NCBI RefSeq assembly: GCF_006716235.1
Contig: NZ_VFOR01000001.1
Span: forward strand, 62,001 to 126,000
Length of the DNA stretch: 64,000 nt
Source: Propioniferax innocua
GTDB lineage: Bacteria; Actinomycetota; Actinomycetes; Propionibacteriales; Propionibacteriaceae
Reading direction: 5' to 3'
Part shown: piece after piece, positions 1 to 8,020 of the stretch
Position numbering within the stretch: the stretch's first letter is position 1
Layout: every line of letters starts with the position of its first letter
Position numbers and translations under genes: made by a program
Notes under the pieces: model-generated
What the model was told of the DNA's origin: nothing
What the model saw: the letters and a program-made list of their open reading frames with translations, nothing else
The model's database searches: none

Positions 1-1
1 A

Positions 2-835
2 AGTGCCCCCAGCGGCGCTCCCGGTGGTGGAGCAGCCGGTGGTTATGTGGCCGATCTCGCTGACGTGCAGGAGCTGCAGGGATATCTGCAGTCTTCGATG
101 CAGCATGTGGTGATCATCGAGTTCCACTCCGACCGCGCCGAGGGCGGCGCGCAGATGAGCCAAGAACTCAAGAGCCTGGCCAACGCCAGCGGTGGAAAGT
201 GGCTGTTGGTGCGCGTCGATTGCGATCAGCACGCTGATGTCGCCCAGCAGCTCGGGGTCCAGGCGATCCCCACGGTGGTGGCCGTGATCGGTGGACAGCT
301 CATGCCACTGTTCCAAGGCGTTCAGCCCGCCGACGCGGTCAAGCAGGTGGTCGATCAGGTGCTGCAGGCCGCGGTGGCCAATGGGATCGTCGGTCAGGCC
401 CAGCCGATCGCCTCGCAGGTCGCGAGCGGAGAAAACGAGGAACCAGCGGCTGACCCTCGTTTCGCTGAAGCAGACGCCGCACTCGCACGGGGGGATTACG
501 AGGCTGCGGTGGCCGCGTTCGACGAGGTGCTCGCGCAGACGCCCGGTGACGCCGAAGCATCCGCAGGCCGCGCGCAGGCATCGCTGCTGGCTCGGACCAC
601 CGCTGAAGAGCAGCCGAGCGAGGGGATCGACGCCGAGCTCGCCGCCGCCGATCGCGAACTGATGAGCGGTGACGCCGCCGCGGCCTTCGATCGACTCATC
701 GCCGTGATCCGGACCACCTCCGGAGATGAACGCGATCGGGTGCGTGTGCGCTTGCTGGAGCTCTTCGAGACGCGGGGCGCGTCGGACCCGGCAGTGATCA
801 AGGCGCGTCGGGATCTCACCAGCGCCCTTTTCTGA
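2..835 (+). CDS. YbbN-like co-chaperone (thioredoxin fold + TPR), 5' end outside window
   Basis: The frame is open from base 2, through a Gly/Pro/Ala/Ser-rich linker, into a thioredoxin-like domain, so the true start lies upstream and the GTG at 47 is probably internal. The visible 277 codons show a thioredoxin fold with the cis-Pro motif AIPTV, but the active site reads FHSDRAEG and has no CXXC, so it is not a redox thioredoxin. The C-terminal half is Ala/Asp/Glu-rich with TPR-like helices around the ADAALARGDYEAAVAAF segment. This is the architecture of the YbbN/CnoX family, which holds unfolded proteins and hands them to chaperones; the redox-dead site suggests a purely holdase or scaffold role (inference). 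A DUF6918-type gene faces it on the other strand. Confidence 0.8.
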   Translation, partial: SAPSGAPGGGAAGGYVADLADVQELQGYLQSSMQHVVIIEFHSDRAEGGAQMSQELKSLANASGGKWLLVRVDCDQHADVAQQLGVQAIPTVVAVIGGQLMPLFQGVQPADAVKQVVDQVLQAAVANGIVGQAQPIASQVASGENEEPAADPRFAEADAALARGDYEAAVAAFDEVLAQTPGDAEASAGRAQASLLARTTAEEQPSEGIDAELAAADRELMSGDAAAAFDRLIAVIRTTSGDERDRVRVRLLELFETRGASDPAVIKARRDLTSALF

Positions 836-885
836 TCAGAACGGATTCTGGGCAGAACGGGCCCCGAGCGGGGCGCGACCGGCGG

Positions 886-1329
886 TCAGGAGGCGTGACG
901 TTCGATCACGTCGCCGACCGCCGGTAGTGCGTTCGTGACGAGTTTGGCGGCGCGTCCGCGCAGGCCGTGATAGGCCCGGCGCAGGGCTTCGCGTCGGGAC
1001 GCCTCCGCGGAACGGTCTGTCACCTGGAGCAGGGCCTCGGCGACGGCTGGTCCGTCGGCAGCCAGGAAAGCACCGAAACCTCCGGTACCGGGGTAGTCCT
1101 CCCACCAGGGTTGGAGGGCGGCCGCGAACTCGGGAAGCAGATGGTTGATCGCGTCGGCCACGAACGTGGGGCGGACACGCTGGGCGAGCCCGTAACCGGT
1201 GCGCACGGCAGCCCCGGAGATTCCGGTGGTCGCCTTGACCTGTGTGGCGACGGCATGGTCGAGGTCGGTGACGACCCAGGGGCGTGTCGACGGGTCGAGC
1301 AGTTCATCGCGCAGGGCGGTGTCGGACAT
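886..1329 (-). CDS. DUF6918-type conserved actinobacterial protein
   Basis: This is a 147-residue soluble protein without signal peptide or membrane segment. It resembles, from memory, the DUF6918 family of actinobacteria: an N-terminal motif around STRPWVVTDLDHAV, a central LLPEFAAALQPWWEDY segment and a C-terminal LPAVGDVIERHA. The function of that family is not known to me. I chose the ATG at 1329, which lies 2 nt beyond the stop of the NUDIX gene and has GAGGAG about 8 nt upstream; a TTG at 1335 is also in frame. The near-contact with the NUDIX gene implies a two-gene operon. Confidence 0.7.
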   Translation of the reverse strand: MSDTALRDELLDPSTRPWVVTDLDHAVATQVKATTGISGAAVRTGYGLAQRVRPTFVADAINHLLPEFAAALQPWWEDYPGTGGFGAFLAADGPAVAEALLQVTDRSAEASRREALRRAYHGLRGRAAKLVTNALPAVGDVIERHAS

Positions 1330-1331
1330 GT

Positions 1332-2144
1332 TCAATGCTCCTCGGGATCGGAAGGGTCGATGTCGGACGCTACCGGCATGCCGTCCTCCAGCATCAGGGT
1401 CTGGCCATCATCGAGGTCGAGGGCCTGCTTGATACGGGCGGTGGAGCGTTCGCTCATGACGTCGCCGAGATCATCGACCGATACCCAGTGCAGGGAGGCG
1501 ATCTCAGACTCTTGGCGCCGAAGGCCGGCGATCTGGGCATCATCGATAGTGCCGCCGTCGTAGAGGAACTGCAGTGCGTCGTCCCATCCCAGGGCCGGTG
1601 GCAGCCAATCGACGATCCGCAGCGCCGGGGCGGTGATCTCCAACCCGATCTCCTCGGCAACTTCGCGAATGACCCCGATACGAGGTGATTCGTGCTTCTC
1701 CACCACGCCGCCGGGGAGTTCGTAGTCGGGCTTGTAGTGCGTATTGCACAGCAGGATGCGGCCACGTCGATCGCGGAAGATGCAGTGGGCGATGACACGT
1801 TTCGTGGCCAGCACCGAGTTCATGACGCCGGAGAACCCGCCCTGGCCAGTGACGATGTCGCCGACCAGACGCGAGTAGAGCACCACATCGACGTACCCGT
1901 CATCGGTGGCCATGGCGTCACGCCGCACTCCCTCCTGACGGAAGCCTGCCCGGATGACGGCGCGGCGTGCCTTCACGTCGGGAGCGGGCAGCCCGACCTC
2001 GACCCGGTGGACGCCGCGACCGATCAGCACATCGTCAGCGGCCATGCTGACGGCTCGATCGAGCGTCTCCTGATTGACGGCGGCGCTCCACTCGAGCCTA
2101 CCGATATGGCCGTTCACGTGCACTTTCACCTGAAAATCTGTCAC
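1332..2144 (-). CDS. NUDIX hydrolase with N-terminal GNAT-like domain
   Basis: The 270-residue protein has two parts. Residues 1-95 look like a GNAT-type N-acetyltransferase fragment (RAVIRAGFRQEG motif), and residues 115-265 form a NUDIX domain. The Nudix box is perfect (G146, E152, R160-E161, E164-E165, G167), so pyrophosphohydrolase activity on a nucleotide-like substrate is expected; the substrate cannot be read from sequence. The frame is open for 77 more codons upstream, but that stretch is compositionally unlike the rest. The GTG at 2144 is preferred because GGGAGG lies 8 nt before it. It precedes the DUF6918-type gene in one transcript. Confidence 0.85.
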   Translation of the reverse strand: MTDFQVKVHVNGHIGRLEWSAAVNQETLDRAVSMAADDVLIGRGVHRVEVGLPAPDVKARRAVIRAGFRQEGVRRDAMATDDGYVDVVLYSRLVGDIVTGQGGFSGVMNSVLATKRVIAHCIFRDRRGRILLCNTHYKPDYELPGGVVEKHESPRIGVIREVAEEIGLEITAPALRIVDWLPPALGWDDALQFLYDGGTIDDAQIAGLRRQESEIASLHWVSVDDLGDVMSERSTARIKQALDLDDGQTLMLEDGMPVASDIDPSDPEEH

Positions 2145-2288
2145 GTCTCGAGCCTCCCATGGTCGATGGAAGGGGAAAGCAGTGGGGCATTGAGAGTGCG
2201 GTTCGGCCCGGATCCGGCGTTCGGTGGTCGGCCGTGATGCCGATGGAGGTGTCCTAGGCGAGGGCATGATGGAGACGTTCGTTTTTCC

Positions 2289-2782
2289 ATGGCAAACGGT
2301 CGAATCTCCGAAGTTCGTATTCATCCCAGAGCTATGCGCTTGTCGAATCTGGATCTGGGAGATCTGCTTTCGCATACGGAAAAGATGGTGGATGCATTCA
2401 CGGAACCCGACGGTGGCATGGGTGAGTTGGGGGATCGTGTCGCTTCAGTGCGGGTGGATCTGGAAAAATCAATGCGTGAATGTATGCAGGGTCTCACCAA
2501 CAGGCAAAGCGATCGGGTGCTCCATCGCGCTTGACAAGGGCCACATCACGTCAGGCGAGAGCAAACCGACGAGCTGCGTTGAGAGATCAGCCATCCCCGC
2601 GGCCGAACGGGAAGTCGGTGGAAGAGTGTCCATTCGCCAGCACTCGTGAAGGAGGTTCGGGAGCGACCACCGGTCTTGTTCCGTCTGCGGAACAGAACTA
2701 CCAAGGTGGAGTGCTGTCGCAGTTCTATCGGAGGAACGGTGTCGATCCGGGAGATGCCTTCGAGGTAGAGAGGATTCCATGA
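2289..2782 (+). pseudogene. Low-GC small ORFs upstream of a SUKH gene; possible decayed toxin partner
   Basis: The 634 bp between the NUDIX and SUKH genes hold no recognisable intact gene. An 81-codon ORF at 2289-2534 (MRLSNLDLGDLLSHTEKM..) reads like a helical fragment and has visibly fewer GC third positions than its neighbours. A second ORF in another frame (from about 2480) ends at 2782 in VERIP, with its TGA overlapping the ATG of the SUKH gene by 4 bp. A frame change between them could have joined one toxin-like gene ending at the immunity gene, but no catalytic motif is visible. No Shine-Dalgarno is well placed for the first ORF. Treat this as possible remnant coding DNA. Confidence 0.3.
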
Positions 2783-3372
2783 CCACAGGTGTCTTGACTC
2801 AGAGGCTTGCCGAATACGCCGACCACCTCACGCAGTTGCCAATGCCGCACCTCGTGTCGCGATTGCGTCCGGGAGCATCCTCCGAATCCGTCCGAGCGAC
2901 ATTGGCACATCGCGGGATGCAGGCTCCGGAGGAGTTGGTCGAGCTCTATTCATGGCACGATGGCACCGAAACCACGCCCGAGCTTCGGGGGTCTTCGCTG
3001 TGGTTCACGCCGCCATATTTCTTCGCTTCATTGGCCACGTCCGCACAGATGTACGACGAGCTCATGGCAGCGCCGGGGCGTTGGGACGCGTCGTGGTGGC
3101 CCATTGCGTTTGACAATGCGGGGTCGTATCTCAATGCCGTGTGTTTCGATGAGCCGAATACGGTCGCGCCGGTCCTCGAATACTGGACCGAGACACACGA
3201 GGAAGCCGTTATTCACGTATCGCTGGAGCGGTGGATCGCGACGCTCAAAGCCGGTATGGCCAGCGGTGCGATCCATGTCGCCGCAGATGGTGGGCTGGAT
3301 GTCGATGATGCCCAGTATCTCGATGAGATCGGCCCGGCCCTGAACCCTGGTGTGCCGTTCTGGCACGAGTAG
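2779..3372 (+). CDS. SMI1/KNR4 (SUKH) family protein, possible orphan immunity protein
   Basis: The 197-residue protein resembles the SUKH superfamily: an N-terminal helix pair, APEELVELYSWHDGTE (the usual P..L...Y...NG-like turn), a WWPIAFDNAGSYL strand pair and an acidic C-terminus. SUKH proteins commonly neutralise nuclease-type polymorphic toxins, and others have cellular roles. The ATG overlaps the stop of a short upstream ORF by 4 bp, the spacing seen in toxin-immunity pairs, but that ORF is not a recognisable toxin. Base composition of the segment is lower in GC than the flanks, which fits acquired DNA. Confidence 0.7.
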   Translation: MTTGVLTQRLAEYADHLTQLPMPHLVSRLRPGASSESVRATLAHRGMQAPEELVELYSWHDGTETTPELRGSSLWFTPPYFFASLATSAQMYDELMAAPGRWDASWWPIAFDNAGSYLNAVCFDEPNTVAPVLEYWTETHEEAVIHVSLERWIATLKAGMASGAIHVAADGGLDVDDAQYLDEIGPALNPGVPFWHE

Positions 3373-3547
3373 TGGATCGTCGGTTGTTGATCTGACGTGT
3401 GGCTTCGTTCGCTTGGTGGCGGGGTTTTTGCAGCGCTCCGTGGCGGTCTTGTTGCCGCGATCACGCAGGACTGGCTGCAGGTAGGTGTCGCGGTCTGAAC
3501 CGAGAGGGGTGCGCCCGGTCGGGGCCGTTTGGATCGCTGCCGCTACG

Positions 3548-4150
3548 TCAGAGTCCGAAGGCTCGGCCGCTGACGAGGATCACGATGCCGAGGCCGATGA
3601 GAACGATGGGGAAGAGGATGTGCTCCCAGCGTTCGAGCACTTCGGCGATCGGGGGGCGGGTGGCGACGAACTTTGCCAGGGCCACCAGGACCGCGACGAG
3701 CGCGAGGAAGACGATGCAGTAGGCGACTACTGCGAGAGGTTCCACGCTGAGGAAGACAGGGGTGTAGACGCCGATGTTGTCGCCGCCGTTGGCAAGGGTG
3801 ACGCCTGCGACTGTCCACACGCCGACCTTCTTGCCGGCAACCTTGGCCTCGTCGTCATCGTCGTCATCGTCTCCGCGCCAGGCCTGCCATGCGGCCCAGA
3901 GGCCGAGGCCCAGAGGGATGAGACCGAAGTACGGGATGGCTGCCGAGGGCAGGAATGCTCCGGCACCGATGGTCACCAGGACCGCGGCACCGAGGATGCC
4001 GGCGAATCCGAGGTACTGGCCGGCCAGAATGCGGGCGGTAGTGCCGCGCTGGCCTGCCCCTCGCGCGAAGAAGAGGGAGAGCACGATGATGTCGTCGATG
4101 TTGGTCGCTGCGAACAGGCCCATCGCCTGCAAGACCGAGGTGAGGATCAT
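3548..4150 (-). CDS. cadD: CadD-family cadmium resistance transporter
   Basis: This is a 200-residue membrane protein with about six hydrophobic segments. It starts MILTSVLQAMGLFAATNIDDIIVLSLFFARG, where the NIDDI motif in the first helices is typical of CadD, and a second matching motif LANGGDNIGVYTP occurs in the latter half, as expected for this internally duplicated LysE-like fold. A cytoplasmic loop carries seven Asp in a row. CadD proteins give resistance to cadmium by efflux or sequestration. The start at 4150 overlaps the stop of the ArsR-type gene by 4 bp (ATGA), so the two are co-transcribed and translationally coupled. The ORF extends 18 codons upstream, but those lie inside cmtR. 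Confidence 0.85.
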   Translation of the reverse strand: MILTSVLQAMGLFAATNIDDIIVLSLFFARGAGQRGTTARILAGQYLGFAGILGAAVLVTIGAGAFLPSAAIPYFGLIPLGLGLWAAWQAWRGDDDDDDDEAKVAGKKVGVWTVAGVTLANGGDNIGVYTPVFLSVEPLAVVAYCIVFLALVAVLVALAKFVATRPPIAEVLERWEHILFPIVLIGLGIVILVSGRAFGL

Positions 4151-4506
4151 GCGCCCTCCCCAGCTGCGTCGCATCCGGGAAGCGAGCAGGCGGGATCGAT
4201 GCACGGGGCGTCTTCGTCCACTGCCAGGGTGGCATCGACCAGTGCCGTCAGCGCCTGCGCCAGGTGCGAATCGGCGATCTCATATCGTGTCCGACGACCC
4301 TCGGGCTCGGAGACGACGATCCCGCAATCGCGCAGGCATGCCAGGTGGTTGGACACGTTCGGGCGTGTCAGGTCCAGATCTCGGGCCAGTTCCGCCGGGT
4401 AAGCGGGATGGTCGAGCAGGGTCAAGATGATCCGGGATCGAGTGGGGTCGGCCAGTGCACGACCCAGGCGGTTCATCACGTCGAGACGCGAAGCAATAGT
4501 CAGCAT
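4147..4506 (-). CDS. cmtR: CmtR, ArsR/SmtB-family Cd/Pb-responsive repressor
   Basis: The 119-residue winged-helix protein matches mycobacterial CmtR along its length: RLGRALADPTRSRI, then LTRPNVSNHLACLRDCG, then ADSHLAQAL. The three metal ligands of the mycobacterial protein, Cys57, Cys61 and Cys102, are all present at the same numbering when the ATG at 4506 is used, which supports that start. The C-terminal tail is longer than needed and carries two extra Cys (PACSLPGC). CmtR represses its own operon until Cd(II) or Pb(II) binds. Here the partner is CadD rather than the P-type ATPase CmtA. Its probable operator covers its -10 box. Confidence 0.88.
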   Translation of the reverse strand: MLTIASRLDVMNRLGRALADPTRSRIILTLLDHPAYPAELARDLDLTRPNVSNHLACLRDCGIVVSEPEGRRTRYEIADSHLAQALTALVDATLAVDEDAPCIDPACSLPGCDAAGEGA

Positions 4507-4508
4507 GG

Positions 4509-4537
4509 ACTGAACTGTACAGCACGAACTGAATACT
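4509..4537 (-). promoter_or_regulatory. cmtR promoter/operator
   Basis: On the minus strand TACAGT (4514-4519) lies 7 nt before the cmtR ATG, a leaderless-type -10 box. It sits inside the palindrome CTGTACAG (4515-4522), and GAACTG occurs twice in direct orientation (4512-4517 and 4526-4531). Repeats overlapping the -10 box are what an autorepressor needs. The link to CmtR is inferred from position. Confidence 0.5.
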
Positions 4538-4566
4538 CGGTCACAGGCGTCAGCCCAGATCGCATG

Positions 4567-4672
4567 CCCGTAAGGGGAGCCCTCACCGGACACCACCGCT
4601 ACTTATCGAGAGGAACGACGGCACGCCTGGCGGGCTGTCCCGTAAGACCCGTCCGGTGAACTGTCCGGTGAA
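4567..4672 (+). repeat. Repeat cluster upstream of recombinase, possible resolution (res) site or transposon end
   Basis: CCCGTAAG occurs directly repeated at 4567-4574 and 4639-4646. TCACCGGACA at 4583-4592 is the exact inverse of TGTCCGGTGA at 4662-4671, and a further copy GTCCGGTGA lies at 4651-4659. Clustered short direct and inverted repeats immediately before a serine recombinase gene are typical of res subsites or of a transposon terminus. No mapping to a known element was possible. Confidence 0.4.
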
Positions 4673-4682
4673 GGGAGGCTAT

Positions 4683-5302
4683 ATGACACACATGGAGAGC
4701 ATGTCCCCCTTGAAGGTCGGCTATGCCCGAGTCTCCACCGACGAGCAGGACCTGACCGCGCAGCGTGACGGACTCGCGGCGTTCGGCGTCGATCCCAAGC
4801 GCATCTACGTCGATCACGGGCTCACGGCACGGGCCGCAACGCCGACCGTGAGGGCCTGCGGCAGGCGCTGGCTGCCTGTCGGGACGGCGATACGTTCGTG
4901 GTCACCAAGCTCGATCGGCTGGCGCGTTCAGTCCGTGATGCCCACCAGATCGCCGACGACCTCGCGGCGCGGGAAGTGAAGCTGAGCATCGCCGGATCGG
5001 TGTACGACCCGACCGACCCGATGGGGAAACTGCTGTTCAACGTGCTGGCGATGGTCGCCGAGTTGGAAGCCGACCTCATCCGTGCCCGCACCCGCGAGGG
5101 GATGAAGGTCGCCAAGGCCAAGGGCCGGCTGCGCGGGAAGTCACCGAAACTCACCCCCCGGCAAGAAGCTCATCTCGTCCAGCTACATGCCGCCGACGAG
5201 CACACCGTGGGCGAGCTGGCCGAGCTGTTCAGCGTGGGCCGCTCCACGGTCTACCGCGCCCTTCAGCGCGCCGAGCGCGGGCGCGAGAACGCCTTGCAGT
5301 AG
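4683..5302 (+). pseudogene. Serine recombinase (resolvase/invertase), frameshifted
   Basis: The gene starts with ATG at 4683 behind GGGAGG and reads VGYARVSTDEQDL, with the catalytic Ser in ARVST, up to IYVDHGLT. The frame then breaks near 4826-4836. A different frame continues with NADREGLRQALAACRDGD, TKLDRLARS, an E-helix and a C-terminal helix-turn-helix (TVGELAELFSVGRSTVYRAL). The total length of 620 nt is not a multiple of 3. A full protein would be about 206 residues, normal for Tn3/Tn552-type resolvases. As written the catalytic N-terminus and DNA-binding C-terminus are separated, so it is broken unless this is a sequencing error. Confidence 0.85.
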
Positions 5303-5309
5303 GTGCGTC

Positions 5310-5774
5310 GTGGACGCTCGAGCGCGGTGGCGAATCCTCAGGCTCCACGTCGAGGACCAGGTGCCCCTCGCGCGCTTAGCTCGCGAGACCGGTGTAGGGC
5401 TGCGGACCCTGGATCCCGGCATGGTCACCCTCGCCCTGGAGGGCGCAGCGTCCTACCGCGACAAGCACGAGCTGGTGCTCCGCCGGCAAGCAGAGCTGCC
5501 CAACGCGATGTGGCAATCCGATCACACCATGCTCGACATCCTGGTGGTGGGCACCGACGGCAAGCCCGCACGGCCATGGCTGACAACGATCCTCGACGAC
5601 TTCACCGACGCCCAAGCCATCGCAGCCATCGCACGGATCACCCGCGGCAACTTCCGGCTCCTCGAACGCCTCTTCCCCCAGATCCAGCGGGTCCTGAAGA
5701 TCAACGAACTCGACACCATCACCAACGACGTCATCGAAGCCGCACAGAGCACCCTGGTCATCGGTGTCACCTGA
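5310..5774 (+). pseudogene. Transposase/AAA-ATPase chimera left by internal deletions
   Basis: The 154-codon frame from GTG 5310 contains three pieces of a two-gene transposition module. First is an HTH segment (RWRILRLHVEDQVPLARLARETGVGLRTL). Then, after a missing part, comes the start of a DDE integrase core (MWQSDHTMLDILVVGTDGKP, with the first catalytic Asp, through LTTILDDF). Then, again without the intervening DNA, comes the C-terminus of a TniB/IstB-like AAA protein (ARITRGNFRLLERLF.. to STLVIGVT). All joints are in frame. The remaining catalytic Asp/Glu and the P-loop are gone, so it cannot transpose. Confidence 0.75.
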
Positions 5775-5825
5775 CCCCGCCACGAAGCGACCGAAGAACC
5801 CCGCCATTCAGCAGACGAAGTCACA

Positions 5826-5855
5826 GATCTGACGGGCGTTGAGAGCCGTCAGATC
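5826..5855. terminator. Hairpin between transposon remnant and BASS transporter gene
   Basis: A perfect 10-bp stem, GATCTGACGG (5826-5835) with CCGTCAGATC (5846-5855), closes a 10-nt loop. It lies 16 bp past the stop of the minus-strand transporter gene. There is no U-run on either strand, so termination is plausible but not certain. Confidence 0.45.
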
Positions 5856-5871
5856 ATGGATTTCGGAAGTT

Positions 5872-6864
5872 TCAGCGGGCGACGGGGATTTGGGCCGGAT
5901 CGCGCCGTCCCCACACCGCAGCGATCACTCCACCGGTGATGTTGGCCCAGACAGCGGCGATGGCGCCGGCGATCGCGGCCTCGGGAGTGAAGTACTGGGC
6001 CGCGAGCCCGGAGGCCAGCCCGGAATTCTGCATACCGACCTCGATGCTGATCGTGCGTCGTGCGGGTACCGAAGAACGGAACACCGACGCCACCGCGTGC
6101 CCGATGATCAGCCCAGCGGCGTTGTGCAGCATGACCGCGAAGAACATCAGCAGTCCGGCGGTGGCCAGCGTCTCCGAGGACGCGGCGACCACTGCGATGG
6201 CCACGAACGTGATCATGAGCGTCGAAGCCCAGGGGAGCAGGGGTGTGACCTTCTGCACCACGGCAGGAATGAGGGCCCGGAGGATCAGCCCGGCAGTGAT
6301 GGGCACAACCACGATCTGCACGATCGACATGGCCATCGAACCGGCTTCCACCGGAAGGTACTGACCGGCGAGCCACAGCGTGAGGATGGGGGTGACGATG
6401 GGGGAGAGCAGGGTGGAGATCGAGGTCATCGTGACCGACAGCGCGACATCGCCCTTGGCCAGGTACGCCACGACATTCGAGGCCGTGCCGCCCGGAACAC
6501 AACCCAACAGGATGAGGCCGGCGGCGAGTTGATCCGGGAGATCGAGCACGCGTGCGATGAGCAGGGCTGTGAGCGGCATGATCGTGAACTGAGCCAGCAC
6601 GCCCATGAGCACGACGAGCGGACGCTTGAGCACCAGGGCGAAGTCGGGGATGCGCAGCGTCAGGCCCATTCCGAACATGATGAGCATCAGCCCGTAGGGC
6701 ACGTAATCGCTCCACGAGGCGAACGTGCTCGGGGTCAGGAAAGCGATGACGCCGCCAGCCAGGATCAGGAGAGGGAAGACAGTGACGGCGATACGCCCGC
6801 TGCGCTGAGAGCGCGCGATCGTCTCCTCATCGACGGCCTGGTGGTCGAGGGTGTTGTTCGGCAT
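5872..6864 (-). CDS. Bile acid:Na+ symporter (BASS) family transporter
   Basis: The 330-residue membrane protein has about ten hydrophobic segments and both signature regions of the BASS family: GCVPGGTASNVVAYLAKGD around the first helix break, and EVGMQNSGLASGLA in the second half. Bacterial members move organic anions or CoA precursors such as pantoate (PanS) with Na+; the substrate here is not determined. The ATG at 6864 has AGGAG about 6 nt upstream, and an in-frame extension of 10 codons lacks support. It is followed on the same strand by the hairpin at 5826-5855. The TauE-type gene upstream reads the same way, 85 bp apart. Confidence 0.85.
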   Translation of the reverse strand: MPNNTLDHQAVDEETIARSQRSGRIAVTVFPLLILAGGVIAFLTPSTFASWSDYVPYGLMLIMFGMGLTLRIPDFALVLKRPLVVLMGVLAQFTIMPLTALLIARVLDLPDQLAAGLILLGCVPGGTASNVVAYLAKGDVALSVTMTSISTLLSPIVTPILTLWLAGQYLPVEAGSMAMSIVQIVVVPITAGLILRALIPAVVQKVTPLLPWASTLMITFVAIAVVAASSETLATAGLLMFFAVMLHNAAGLIIGHAVASVFRSSVPARRTISIEVGMQNSGLASGLAAQYFTPEAAIAGAIAAVWANITGGVIAAVWGRRDPAQIPVAR

Positions 6865-6949
6865 CGTTGCTCCTGATCGGCGGGAATGCCACATGCTGGC
6901 ATGGGAAAGTGCTCAGGGGAAGGCGTTCCACGGAACAAACAGGTCGCCC

Positions 6950-7771
6950 TCAACCCCAGAGCTGCCGAGCGAGTGCGGCGATGGCGACCACGACGATGAC
7001 TCCGCGGAGGATCGCGTCGGGCAGGCGTTTGGCCAAGTGGGCACCGAAATATCCGCCGATGAGCGAACCGATCGCGACGAGGGCCGTGCCGATCCAGAAG
7101 ATCTCGGCTCCCCACACGAAGTGGGCCACCAGATAGACGGCAGCGGCCGAGGCGTTGACGATCAAGGACATCTGGTTCTTCACCGCGTTGACATCACCCA
7201 GTTTGCGTCCGGTGCCGACCGACAGGATCGCCATGTAGAGGATGCCCTGAGCTGCGGTGAAAAACCCTCCATAGATCGACGCGAGGCCCATCGGGAGGAC
7301 CAATGCTGGGCGCCGGTAGGGACTCTTGTTGCCCGCATTTCCTCCGGAAGCCGAGTCCGGGGCCGCCGCCTCAGCACGTCGCGCCTGACGCTCCTTGAGC
7401 GTCTTGGTGAGTCGAGGCTGGCTCACGACCATCACGAGGGCGACGCAGATCAGGATCGGCACCACGACGTCAAGGGTTCCGGGCGACGCCTTGAGAAGCA
7501 GGAGCGAGCCGCTCATCGCGCCGATCAACGTGGCGATCGACAACGGTCGCAGGTTGGGGCGCTCGGCCTGGATCTCCTTGCGATAGCCGGCGACCGCCCC
7601 GACGGTGGAGAAGACCATGCCGGTGGTGTTGGTCCGTACCGCCACGCCCGGAGGCAGGCCCGCAGCCATCAGAACCGGGAGCGTGAGCAAAGAACCGGAA
7701 CCGACCGCAGCATTGATGGCCCCGGCGACGGTGGCAGCCACCAGTAGCAGGACCATGGTGATGGGATCCAT
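6950..7771 (-). CDS. TauE/SafE family membrane transporter
   Basis: The 273-residue protein has about eight membrane segments in two repeats. The first repeat contains AGAINAAVGSGSLLTLPVL and the second SIYGGFFTAAQGILYMAIL, the paired TauE/SafE motifs. A basic, Ala/Ser/Gly-rich cytoplasmic loop (LKERQARRAEAAAPDSASG) links them. The family exports sulfite, sulfoacetate or related organosulfur anions, and the specific cargo cannot be inferred. The start is uncertain: ATG 7771 begins right at the first helix, and a GTG at 7807 adds 12 polar residues. Neither has a convincing Shine-Dalgarno. Confidence 0.82.
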   Translation of the reverse strand: MDPITMVLLLVAATVAGAINAAVGSGSLLTLPVLMAAGLPPGVAVRTNTTGMVFSTVGAVAGYRKEIQAERPNLRPLSIATLIGAMSGSLLLLKASPGTLDVVVPILICVALVMVVSQPRLTKTLKERQARRAEAAAPDSASGGNAGNKSPYRRPALVLPMGLASIYGGFFTAAQGILYMAILSVGTGRKLGDVNAVKNQMSLIVNASAAAVYLVAHFVWGAEIFWIGTALVAIGSLIGGYFGAHLAKRLPDAILRGVIVVVAIAALARQLWG

Positions 7772-7925
7772 CTGCTTCTTCGACCGTCCTTCCGCATCGA
7801 TCGTCACCTCGTCAGCCCGTTTCGGCTCGGCCTTTCGAGGTGAGGTTACTGCCAGATTCGGGGTTGCGGAGCCTGTCCATGCACGCGCCGGGATGAACGA
7901 CACACGGTCGCCGGGGAATCTCCGG

Positions 7926-7931
7926 TAGAGT
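7926..7931 (+). promoter_or_regulatory. Candidate -10 box for the car-pyr operon
   Basis: TAGAGT follows the imperfect palindrome CCGGGGAATCTCCGG (7911-7925). Transcription from here would give a leader of roughly 80 nt before carA. No convincing -35 box, PyrR attenuator or terminator hairpin was seen in the leader. Confidence 0.35.
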
Positions 7932-8020
7932 CGTCTTGGTCCAGACGCGTTTCACCGGAGCCCACCTGGGCCGCCATGGTTTTCGAAGTCCGATGAAGCT
8001 GGTGGAAGGACTGGTGCTGG

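Larger units (their letters stand above)
4567..5774 (+). mobile_element. Decayed Tn552/Tn5053-like transposon remnant
   Basis: The order resolvase, DDE transposase, AAA ATPase matches transposons of the Tn552/Tn5053 kind. Here the resolvase is frameshifted and the other two are collapsed into one short chimera. It lies directly upstream of the cmtR-cadD cassette, which is divergent from it, so the metal-resistance genes may have arrived with the element (inference). Matching terminal inverted repeats were not found with certainty. Confidence 0.6.

Noticed and set aside
3373-3547. Transposase fragment between the SUKH and cadD genes
   Set aside because: A minus-strand frame reads plausibly coding (TYLQPVLRDRGNK) but is too short and unrecognised to support.
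3485-4430. Plus-strand frames across cadD and cmtR
   Set aside because: Antisense to two recognised genes; acidic low-complexity products from codon bias.
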